Of a DNA stretch of 19,913 nt, positions 6,456 through 14,038 are shown piece after piece. The stretch's first letter is position 1; every line of letters begins with the position of its first letter. A program made the position numbers and the translations under genes. The notes under the pieces were generated by a model that had not been told where the DNA came from, ran no database searches, and worked only from the letters and a program-made list of their open reading frames with translations. The stretch is from Prevotella sp. UBA5387 (GTDB taxonomy: Bacteria; Bacteroidota; Bacteroidia; Bacteroidales; Bacteroidaceae), in NCBI GenBank assembly GCA_002407775.1, contig DHOP01000069.1, positions 1 through 19,913 of the forward strand, written 5' to 3'.

Positions 6456-9296
6456 CTATTTCATGTCAATAAGAAAATCCGTGAGGGATGCATCGCCCTC
6501 AATGCCGAACTTTTTACGTAGTCTGTATCTGGCGCCTTCTACACCGCGAACACTCAGATTAGTGTAATTGGCAATTTCTTTGGTATTGAGGTTAAGCCTT
6601 AGTAGCGCGCAAAACTTGAGGTCGGTAGGGGTGAGATTGGGGTATCTGGTGCGTAGGTTTCTGAAAAAATTCTTGTGTATGAGGTCAAAGTTCTGTTGGA
6701 AAATGTCCCAAGCCTTGTCGGTGTTTCCACCTTTAGTGTTGGTCAGAAGGTCCTTGAAGTCTTTGTCTGACAAGGTACCTTTGCGCTTTTTCTCCATTAA
6801 TTCCTCTCTAAGCATCTCCGAGTTGTTGTGTTGTGTTACCACTTCGAAGGCCATGGAAGCCAGTTCCTTGCCCTTGCTTGATAGCTCGTCCTGCATGATT
6901 ATTTGTTGTTGGGCAGAGATAATTTGTTGTTGTTCGAGCATCTTTAAGTTTTGTCGCATTAGTTCTTCCTCTGCCTTGTGCTGGTTTCTCGAAATGATTT
7001 TATTGGCTCTCCAGCGTGTAATCTGCATAATCACAAGAAAGATTACCAGAGCATAAATGAGAAATGCCCAAATGGTGAAATAAAAAGGAACGATGCGCCT
7101 GAATTTATAGACTGTTGTGGCAAGGACCTCTCCGTCCGTAGAAATACAAGAAGCTTCAAGCGTATAGCTTCCATAGTTTAAGCTATTGAATGTGATGATA
7201 GGATTGTCTTGTTCAGAACTCATATCGTTTCCAGGCTTTTGTAGCGTATATCTGAATATTATTTCTTGATGATTGTAGTTGGGGTAGGAGAGTTCGATAC
7301 GAATATTGTCTGAATGAATCTTGTTGTCGGTGTTGCCTTCACAAGCCACGGATTCCACCTCGTTGCCCGACCTGTTGCTCGTCACTTGTGCAACGGTTAA
7401 TGGAAATTGAGGAAAGGCAATGGATTTTCCCATGCGATATCGTCCGATTCCATTGTTGAGAAAAAAGTAATTGTTGTTTCCATAAACGTATTGTGAAACT
7501 CCACTGGTATTCACATCAAGCCCAAACATCTTGTAGGGTATGCTGAGTAGACGGCTAAGCTTTTCCCCGTCATGGCGATAAAGAAGAAATGCATCTTTGT
7601 CTGCCACCCAAAAAGTGGCATTATCAACCGCAATGGAGGATGAGATGCCCTGAGGAAGTGTGTGGCTTTGGCCTTGATAGGCCACGATTCGATTGTTAAG
7701 GTCATCATAAGTGTACAGACTATCTTGGTAAGCAAAAACTACTCTTCCCCTGATGCGCATAACATGCATCTTGCTGGGAATCCCATTGCTTGTGGGGGCG
7801 CCGTAATATTGCATGTGGGCAACTTGGGATAGGTCGGTTGAAAGAGTTATCTTGTAAATGCCCTTGCTAAAATGGGCTGCCCAGATATTGCCGCTGTTGT
7901 CTATCTCAAACTCAAGGATGGGCGCTTGGAAGCCTTTGATTGGGTTAGAAAAAGTCCATTTGTCAGCTTGCTTTCTATAAACTTTGAAGTTGCTGTAGCC
8001 AGATTCTATCAGTACGTCTTGGCCGTTGAGACGGAATGGTTTTATGCAGGTTCCACCCTCGTAAGTGCCAGGAATAGGAATACCGACATCGCCTTCAACA
8101 GACATGGTCGATAGGTTGCCCCCCGCGAAAATTTGGTTTCCGAATGATGTTATATACCAATTTTGTCCGTTTGTGTTCTGAACCTGCTTGATTTCCTTAG
8201 TATTAAGATCATAACGCCATAGTGATTGGTTGGTAGCAATGTACATCTCGCTATTGTTTTGATACATGCCATAGACCATACCAATAGGGAGGCCCAGTTT
8301 GCTTGTACGCATTACGTCGATAGGAAGGCTTGTGTGGACAATCGCGATACCATTGTCCAATGCAGCCCATAGGTTTCCATTCTTATCAGTCATCAGGCCA
8401 AGAACGGTATTGTTTTGTAATCCATTGACCATATTGTATTGCCAAAGGAGTTGCCCTGTGGCTAAGTCGATGGAATAAATCCCGTTGAGGATTGTTCCGA
8501 TGGCGAGGGTTTTGTCACCAACAAGCACCGCCTTGTTGACCTGAAAGTTTCTTAGATCAGCGTCGATGTTGGTATGCCAGGGGGTAAAGCGACCATTTCC
8601 TAGGATAAATAATCCGCTTTTCGCCGTTATGCAGAGTATACTGTTCCCGTGCAAAGGCACCATTCCTACTATATCATCGTTGTTGTACGCACTCCTCGGG
8701 GCTATTGGAACGTATCGTCCATTCTCCAAAAGGTAGAGGCCTTGGTTGACAAGTTGTACATAAATTCTATTCCCAATGCGGAAAAAACCAAGAGGAAGCT
8801 TCGTAGGATCGTAATGGGAAACAACCTTTTTGCCATCATAGTCGAACCAAGAGCAGAATGACTGGAAGTAAATATGATTATTAGGTGCCTTGACTATTTT
8901 CCATATTTCGTCATTATGAGACGTGTAATTTTTCGGCCATAGTGACGTATAGACATAGCGACCGAAGTTGTTTCTCTTGAAGAATCCAAAGTCGGTGTAT
9001 GTCCCAACGTATATCCTGTCTTTGTCGGCAAGAACAGACCTCACTATGGAATGGCTGGGAAGGTTATAATTGTTCCATTGAAAGCCATCGAATGAAAGCA
9101 TCTCATTCTGGTTACCAAAGAACATTTGACCATTGTCGGATTGTGTGACCGACCAGTTTTGCAGTCCACCGGAGTAGGAAGATTGGGAATAATTAGATAC
9201 AATGGGCATGAAATCTATTGATGATGCATAGCCCATGGCATTGGTATAGAATAGAAAAAAAGCCCCTAAAAAGCAGCGTAATTTCCCTGTTCTCAT
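6456..9296 (-). CDS. PUL regulator: periplasmic propeller, Y_Y_Y, LuxR-type HTH
   Basis: A 946-residue membrane-spanning regulator. An N-terminal signal sequence (MRTGKLRCFLGAFFLFYTNA) leads into a long beta-propeller with two-component-regulator propeller blades (for example VLGLMTDKNGNLWAALDNG). A Y_Y_Y-like domain follows at about 665-732, one membrane helix at about 737-761 (FYFTIWAFLIYALVIFLVIM), a glutamine-rich coiled coil at about 770-815, and a LuxR-type HTH at about 886-933 (LTPTDLKFCALLRLNLNTKE, then SVRGVEGARYRLRKKFGI). Histidine-kinase and receiver domains are absent, so this is not a classical hybrid two-component protein. It probably binds DNA while membrane-bound, as inferred for SusR-like sensors. 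It is divergent from susC and presumably activates that operon. A TTG at 9323 would extend the frame by nine residues, but it lies inside the promoter box and would put charged residues before the signal sequence, so I chose the ATG. Confidence 0.91.
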   Translation of the reverse strand: MRTGKLRCFLGAFFLFYTNAMGYASSIDFMPIVSNYSQSSYSGGLQNWSVTQSDNGQMFFGNQNEMLSFDGFQWNNYNLPSHSIVRSVLADKDRIYVGTYTDFGFFKRNNFGRYVYTSLWPKNYTSHNDEIWKIVKAPNNHIYFQSFCSWFDYDGKKVVSHYDPTKLPLGFFRIGNRIYVQLVNQGLYLLENGRYVPIAPRSAYNNDDIVGMVPLHGNSILCITAKSGLFILGNGRFTPWHTNIDADLRNFQVNKAVLVGDKTLAIGTILNGIYSIDLATGQLLWQYNMVNGLQNNTVLGLMTDKNGNLWAALDNGIAIVHTSLPIDVMRTSKLGLPIGMVYGMYQNNSEMYIATNQSLWRYDLNTKEIKQVQNTNGQNWYITSFGNQIFAGGNLSTMSVEGDVGIPIPGTYEGGTCIKPFRLNGQDVLIESGYSNFKVYRKQADKWTFSNPIKGFQAPILEFEIDNSGNIWAAHFSKGIYKITLSTDLSQVAHMQYYGAPTSNGIPSKMHVMRIRGRVVFAYQDSLYTYDDLNNRIVAYQGQSHTLPQGISSSIAVDNATFWVADKDAFLLYRHDGEKLSRLLSIPYKMFGLDVNTSGVSQYVYGNNNYFFLNNGIGRYRMGKSIAFPQFPLTVAQVTSNRSGNEVESVACEGNTDNKIHSDNIRIELSYPNYNHQEIIFRYTLQKPGNDMSSEQDNPIITFNSLNYGSYTLEASCISTDGEVLATTVYKFRRIVPFYFTIWAFLIYALVIFLVIMQITRWRANKIISRNQHKAEEELMRQNLKMLEQQQIISAQQQIIMQDELSSKGKELASMAFEVVTQHNNSEMLREELMEKKRKGTLSDKDFKDLLTNTKGGNTDKAWDIFQQNFDLIHKNFFRNLRTRYPNLTPTDLKFCALLRLNLNTKEIANYTNLSVRGVEGARYRLRKKFGIEGDASLTDFLIDMK

Positions 9297-9320
9297 AACT
9301 TTTGATTTTAGTTTTCGATA

Positions 9321-9328
9321 CAAAAATA
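9321..9328 (-). promoter_or_regulatory. Putative -7 box of the PUL regulator
   Basis: The minus strand reads TATTTTTG, an exact TAnnTTTG match, 24 nt before the chosen ATG. A second match, TAATTTTG, lies at 9392-9399. The box covers the alternative TTG start at 9321-9323, which argues against that start. Confidence 0.45.
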
Positions 9329-9456
9329 CCTTTTTTCAATTTAGTAACCTAAAATAATAGTTATTTTTTTTGCATGAATATCAAATAGTTACAAAATTAA
9401 TAGTATCAAAAACGTAGTACGATTTATAGCCAAAGTGGTAGTCAAGTAGTTTAATT
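9329..9456. promoter_or_regulatory. Divergent regulator/susC control region
   Basis: This AT-rich stretch lies between the two divergent promoters and is the natural place for the PUL regulator to bind. Visible dyads are AAAATAA/TTATTTT at 9351-9367 around TAG, and CGTA/TACG at 9413-9421. Two TATCAAA words occur at 9379-9405. None of these is shown to be the operator. Confidence 0.4.
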
Positions 9457-9488
9457 TTTGTATTAATAAGTAAAACGACCTTTCTTTG
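9457..9488 (+). promoter_or_regulatory. Putative susC operon promoter (-33/-7)
   Basis: TTTG at 9457-9460 is followed after exactly 20 bp by TTTCTTTG at 9481-9488, seven of eight positions of TAnnTTTG. This is the best-spaced -33/-7 pair in the window. The ATG follows 39 nt later at 9528, leaving a leader of about 30 nt. Confidence 0.5.
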
Positions 9489-9527
9489 TAACGCTTTTTA
9501 AAGCAAACTCTATAAACCTAAATAAAA

Positions 9528-12500
9528 ATGAAGTACAAACTTTTACTATTGTTTCTTGCCATTTTCATGGCACAATCAAGTTTTGCGCAGACCCAGACCG
9601 TGAAAGGAACGGTTGTGGATCAGGAAGGACAGCCATTGCCAGGAGTAACGATCAAGGTGGACGGAAGTTCTCAAGGTGCTGTTACTGACATCAATGGCGA
9701 GTATATAATCCAGAACGTTGCAAATGGCTCAACGCTCTCGTTCTCTTTTATAGGAATGAAGTCTAAACAAGAAAAGGCTTCTCCTAGTATGAATGTTACG
9801 TTACAAGACGACTTCCAAAAGCTGGAAGACGTTGTAGTAATTGGTTATGGTTCTGCTAAAGCCAAGGACTTGACATCGCCTATTAGTGTGATCAAGGCTG
9901 AAGAGCTGAAGTCAACTCCTTCTACCTCCGCGATGACCGCATTGCAAGGAAAGGTTGCTGGTGTGAACGTTGTGAGTAGCGGAACACCGGGCTCAGGGCC
10001 TACAGTACGAATCAGAGGTGCTGGTTCTTTTGCCAACAGTTCACCTTTATATGTAGTGGACGGAATGTTTTTTGATGACATCAACTTCCTTGACAACAAC
10101 GATATCCAGGAGATGTCCATCTTGAAAGATGCTTCCGCAGCTGCCATCTATGGTGTGCGCGCTGCCAATGGTGTGGTTATCATTACCACAAAGAAAGGTA
10201 TGAAGAATCAGAAAGCCAAGATTACCTATGATGGTTATGTGGGTGTTCAAAGCGCTACCAATGTCCTTAAGATGGCCAACTCTGCTCAATATGCCACCAT
10301 GTTGATGGAAGCCAACTTTGATGCGTATTCTCCTGTAATGAAGTCTTCTATCGATAACTATGGTGGTAGCTATGCCAACGGCGACTTCCATAATTGGACT
10401 TATGGTAGCGATACCAATTGGTATGATCAGCTCCTGCGCTCAGCCCTTATCACCAATAACAGTATTGGAATAAGCGGTGGTAGCGAAAAAGCCACTTATT
10501 CGATGGGTATCAGCTACATTCACCAAGACGGTATCATGGATGTTAAGAACAAGTTTGACCGAATGAACATCCGTGCATCTGTAGATTATGATGCTACGAG
10601 CTGGTTGAAGGTTGGGATTAGTAGCGTGATGAGCCGTTCAAAGCAGTTCCTCCCCAACAATATGGCTTGGCAGCAGGCATTCAACGCTCCTGGCATCTAT
10701 CCAGTATACGATGAAGGTAACGCAAATGCCTTCCCAGAGAAATATGCTTCTCCAAGCTCAATCGGCTTTACGGCAAACTTCTTTAATCCAGTGGCCACCG
10801 CCAATTATTATGATTCCCAGAATAGCAACCGTCAGTTCCTGACCAATGCTTATGCCCAGTTCAACATCATTCCAGAGAAGTTGAATTTCAAGACCAATAT
10901 CAATTACAATTATCAAAGTATGGAGGGCAATAGCTTTATTCCTACTTATTATGTTAGCAGCTGGCAACAGCAGACCGCTTCAAGTCTTACGAAGAGCACA
11001 ACAAATTATGACAATTACATTTGGGATAACACATTAACGTTCAGGGATAGCAAGGGAAAACACAACTATGGAGCCATGGTTGGCATGTCAATGAGGGAAG
11101 AAAATTATCGCTTCCTTTCTGGAACCGCATCGAATGTACCTGAGGGTAAGGACGAGTATCATTACCTCAACAAGGGTGATTCAAAGGGAGTGACCGTCAG
11201 CGACAATGGAACGACTTACCGTGGACTGTCTTATTTTGCCCGCCTCAATTACGATTATGCTGGCAAATACTATGTAATGTTCACGATGAGAGCCGATGGA
11301 TCGTCGAAGTATCAGGAGAAATGGGGCTACTTCCCATCAGTAGGCGCTTCTTGGATAATATCCGAAGAACCTTGGATGAAGTCTCAACATGCTATCGATT
11401 ACCTGAAACTGCGCGCCAGTTGGGGTCAATTGGGTAATGACCACGTAGCTGCTAGTGATGGATTTGCAAACATCTCAACCGGAAACGGTGTCTCGGGCGT
11501 ATATGGTAACACCATTTTCCCGGGCTATCAGAATAACTCTTACTTCAGCTGGTTGCAATGGGAGTTGGTCGATGAGATCAATGCCGGATTCAATTTGTCT
11601 ACCCTCCAGAATCGCTTAAACATCGATGCAGACTATTTCCATCGTATGACCAAGCATGCTGTAATCTCCCCACGCCTTCCATTTAGCAATGATGTGTTGG
11701 CAGGTAACTATGGCAAGATTCTCAATGAGGGCTTCGACGTGAGCCTCACTTGGAATGACAGGATTGGCAAGGACTTCAAGTACAACATTGGTGCTAACCT
11801 TTCTTTCTTGTGGAATACCGTGAAAGATTTGAGTGGCAAGTCCATCATTACTGGTGGAAAGACTGTCAATGTTGTGGGTAAGGAGATGAACTCGTTCTAT
11901 GGTTACAAAGTTGTGGGCGTTTATCAGACCGCCGAAGAGGTCGCCAGTGATCCTATTGCCAAGGCAAACGGTTTGGAACCAGGCGACTTCAAATACGAGG
12001 ATCTGAATCATAATGGCGTGATTGACGGTGGAGACCGTCAGACGTTGGGTGCCTATATCCCTAATTTCACTTATGGATTGAACTTTGGTTTCGAGTGGAA
12101 AAACCTCGATTTTATGCTGACAACATATGGTCAGATGGGTGCTCAGATGTATAATCGCAAGCGTGCCTTGCGTTATGCTCAGAGCAATTACAACTTTGAT
12201 GAAGCCCAATTCACTGACCGTTGGACCTCAGCTGGTTCGACTAACGAGAACCCCTCAGCCAAAGCTCTCGTAAAAGGATGGAATGTGTCAGACCAAAGAG
12301 TCAACTCTTATTTCGTGGAAAGTGCTGACTATTTCCGCATTCAGAATGTTACTTTAGGCTATATGCTGAAAAATATCAAGATTGGCTCTTATAGCCTGCC
12401 TTCCGTTCGATTCAGTCTGACAGCCGACAGACCACTCACTCTGTTCACGGCTCATGCATTTTCACCTGAGTTAAACGATGCTGAGGGATGGGACACCGAA

Positions 12501-12551
12501 GTCTATCCATTGACTTCTACCTACACTTTTGGAGTTCAAATACAGTTCTAA
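9528..12551 (+). CDS. SusC/RagA TonB-linked outer-membrane transporter
   Basis: A 1007-residue outer-membrane protein that, with SusD, imports oligosaccharides using TonB energy. It has a signal peptide (residues 1-20, cleavage before QTQTV) and an N-terminal CarboxypepD_reg-like domain at 24-95 (VKGTVVDQEGQPLPGVTIKV). A TonB-box-like EDVVVIGYG follows at 100-108, then a plug domain at about 112-224 with the family motifs TVRIRGAGSF, PLYVVDGM and DASAAAIYGVRAANGVVIIT. The rest is a beta-barrel ending in the aromatic-terminal strand TFGVQIQF. Length and order are typical of SusC. It is the first gene of a five-gene operon; SusD follows after 19 nt. The substrate is inferred from the downstream GH144 and GH3 enzymes as beta-1,2-linked gluco-oligosaccharides. 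Confidence 0.97.
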   Translation: MKYKLLLLFLAIFMAQSSFAQTQTVKGTVVDQEGQPLPGVTIKVDGSSQGAVTDINGEYIIQNVANGSTLSFSFIGMKSKQEKASPSMNVTLQDDFQKLEDVVVIGYGSAKAKDLTSPISVIKAEELKSTPSTSAMTALQGKVAGVNVVSSGTPGSGPTVRIRGAGSFANSSPLYVVDGMFFDDINFLDNNDIQEMSILKDASAAAIYGVRAANGVVIITTKKGMKNQKAKITYDGYVGVQSATNVLKMANSAQYATMLMEANFDAYSPVMKSSIDNYGGSYANGDFHNWTYGSDTNWYDQLLRSALITNNSIGISGGSEKATYSMGISYIHQDGIMDVKNKFDRMNIRASVDYDATSWLKVGISSVMSRSKQFLPNNMAWQQAFNAPGIYPVYDEGNANAFPEKYASPSSIGFTANFFNPVATANYYDSQNSNRQFLTNAYAQFNIIPEKLNFKTNINYNYQSMEGNSFIPTYYVSSWQQQTASSLTKSTTNYDNYIWDNTLTFRDSKGKHNYGAMVGMSMREENYRFLSGTASNVPEGKDEYHYLNKGDSKGVTVSDNGTTYRGLSYFARLNYDYAGKYYVMFTMRADGSSKYQEKWGYFPSVGASWIISEEPWMKSQHAIDYLKLRASWGQLGNDHVAASDGFANISTGNGVSGVYGNTIFPGYQNNSYFSWLQWELVDEINAGFNLSTLQNRLNIDADYFHRMTKHAVISPRLPFSNDVLAGNYGKILNEGFDVSLTWNDRIGKDFKYNIGANLSFLWNTVKDLSGKSIITGGKTVNVVGKEMNSFYGYKVVGVYQTAEEVASDPIAKANGLEPGDFKYEDLNHNGVIDGGDRQTLGAYIPNFTYGLNFGFEWKNLDFMLTTYGQMGAQMYNRKRALRYAQSNYNFDEAQFTDRWTSAGSTNENPSAKALVKGWNVSDQRVNSYFVESADYFRIQNVTLGYMLKNIKIGSYSLPSVRFSLTADRPLTLFTAHAFSPELNDAEGWDTEVYPLTSTYTFGVQIQF

Positions 12552-12570
12552 TCCATAAAAATCAAAAGAC

Positions 12571-14037
12571 ATGAAACTAAAATATATATCGTTCGTTGTC
12601 ATCGCAGTACTGCTAGGCACATTGACTTCATGCAACGACTTCCTAAATAAAGACCCAGAAAACAGCGTCCCTGAGACGGGTGTTGACTTCACCAACATCA
12701 GTAACATGTATCAACCGGTATCGGGTGTCTATGCAAAAATCCGTACTGGAGCTATGCACTGGGTCGTTTGGCCATTGTCAATTGTTCGTGACGATGACGT
12801 CTGGTCTGGCCGTGTGGATGATCAGCAGCTCTTGGTCGATTTTGGAAACTACAAGTATGACAATAGCTTCTGGGGCCTCAATGAGATGTGGAACCAGTAT
12901 TATGGCATCATTAAGGTAGCCAATGCTGCCCTCACGTCACTTGACAGCTATGCTGAGAACACAACTTCTTCTGCCGATTTGAGTCTGAAAAACAGCTATG
13001 CTGGCGAGGTGAAGTTCCTTCGTGCCTATGCATATTATAGACTCGTGCAGGCTTTTGGTCCAGTGACCATATTGAAAACGAATAGTCAGACAGACTTGAC
13101 GCGTTCAACAGTAGAAACCGTTTACAAGTATATTCTGGACGATTTGCAGTACACGATGGATAACACGCCCAAGCTTCGACCTAACGAAATGGAGCACATT
13201 GGGGCTGTTTCCGCTTATTCTGCTATGATGTTGGCTGCCAAAGTCTACTTGAACATGGGCGATTATGCTAATGTTGAGAAGTTGACAGACCAGATTATCA
13301 ATAGCGGCAAGTTCCAACTGTATCCTGATTTCTATGAGGCCTTCAAGATTCCAGGCAAGCTTTCTAATGAGTCTCTGTTCGAAAGCCAGACCACTGACTT
13401 TGGAAATGGTTCTGGTGATATGGTTGATGCCGATGTGTGGTACGTGTTCCAGGGACCTGCTAACGATGGCGACATCTCTGGTTGGGGATTCATCGGATTG
13501 TACAAGAACTTCCGCGACTGGGCAAAGCAGCGTGGCGAGACCGTTCGCTATACCACTTCTTTCTTGGAGGCTGGTACGACAACACCTAGTGGGGATAAGA
13601 TTAGACCACTTCAAAATCCTACTCAAACAGATTGTTGGAATGGCAAGGCATATACTCCTTTGAATGAGTTGACACCTGGTCGCACGAAGTATGGCTCAAA
13701 CAATAACATCCGCGTGTTCCGTTATGCCGATGTGTTGTTGATGAATGCTGAGGCTAAAGTGCGTTTGGGAAAGAATGGAGACACTCCTTTCAACCTTGTT
13801 AGGGCACGTGCAAAGATGCCGGCTTTGACCAATGTCACTATCGATCAGATTCTTGACGAGCGTCGTATGGAACTCTGTTGCGAGTGGGGCGAGCGTTACA
13901 ATGACTTGGTTCGTACTGGTAAGGCAGCATCAGTGTTAGGCTCAAAGGGATGGACTGAGGACAAAACCTATTATCCTATTCCGTTCGATCAACTTGCCAA
14001 CAACCCTGATCTGGCTAAGCAACCAATTAGTGAATAA
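12571..14037 (+). CDS. SusD/RagB glycan-binding lipoprotein
   Basis: A 488-residue surface lipoprotein that should form the lid of the SusC pore and bind the glycan. The N-terminus is a lipoprotein signal, with lipobox LTSC and lipidated Cys21 followed by the usual NDFLNKDPE stretch. The SusD-like N-terminal region contains the tetratricopeptide-like helices (AGEVKFLRAYAYYRLVQAFG). The RagB/SusD C-terminal region contains RYADVLLMNAEAKVR and ILDERRMELCCEWGERYNDLVRTG, then the YYPIPFDQLANNPDL ending typical of the family. It lies 19 nt after susC and ends 1 nt before the next ATG, so translational coupling to the GH43-like gene is likely. The bound ligand cannot be read from sequence. Confidence 0.96.
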   Translation: MKLKYISFVVIAVLLGTLTSCNDFLNKDPENSVPETGVDFTNISNMYQPVSGVYAKIRTGAMHWVVWPLSIVRDDDVWSGRVDDQQLLVDFGNYKYDNSFWGLNEMWNQYYGIIKVANAALTSLDSYAENTTSSADLSLKNSYAGEVKFLRAYAYYRLVQAFGPVTILKTNSQTDLTRSTVETVYKYILDDLQYTMDNTPKLRPNEMEHIGAVSAYSAMMLAAKVYLNMGDYANVEKLTDQIINSGKFQLYPDFYEAFKIPGKLSNESLFESQTTDFGNGSGDMVDADVWYVFQGPANDGDISGWGFIGLYKNFRDWAKQRGETVRYTTSFLEAGTTTPSGDKIRPLQNPTQTDCWNGKAYTPLNELTPGRTKYGSNNNIRVFRYADVLLMNAEAKVRLGKNGDTPFNLVRARAKMPALTNVTIDQILDERRMELCCEWGERYNDLVRTGKAASVLGSKGWTEDKTYYPIPFDQLANNPDLAKQPISE

Positions 14038-14038
14038 T

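Noticed and set aside
9297..9323. TTG start extending the PUL regulator by nine residues
   Set aside because: The TTG is part of a TAnnTTTG box, and the signal sequence begins at the ATG at 9296.
13994..14038. Upstream ATG for the GH43-like protein
   Set aside because: It lies inside susD and would put 15 extra residues before a well-formed signal peptide.
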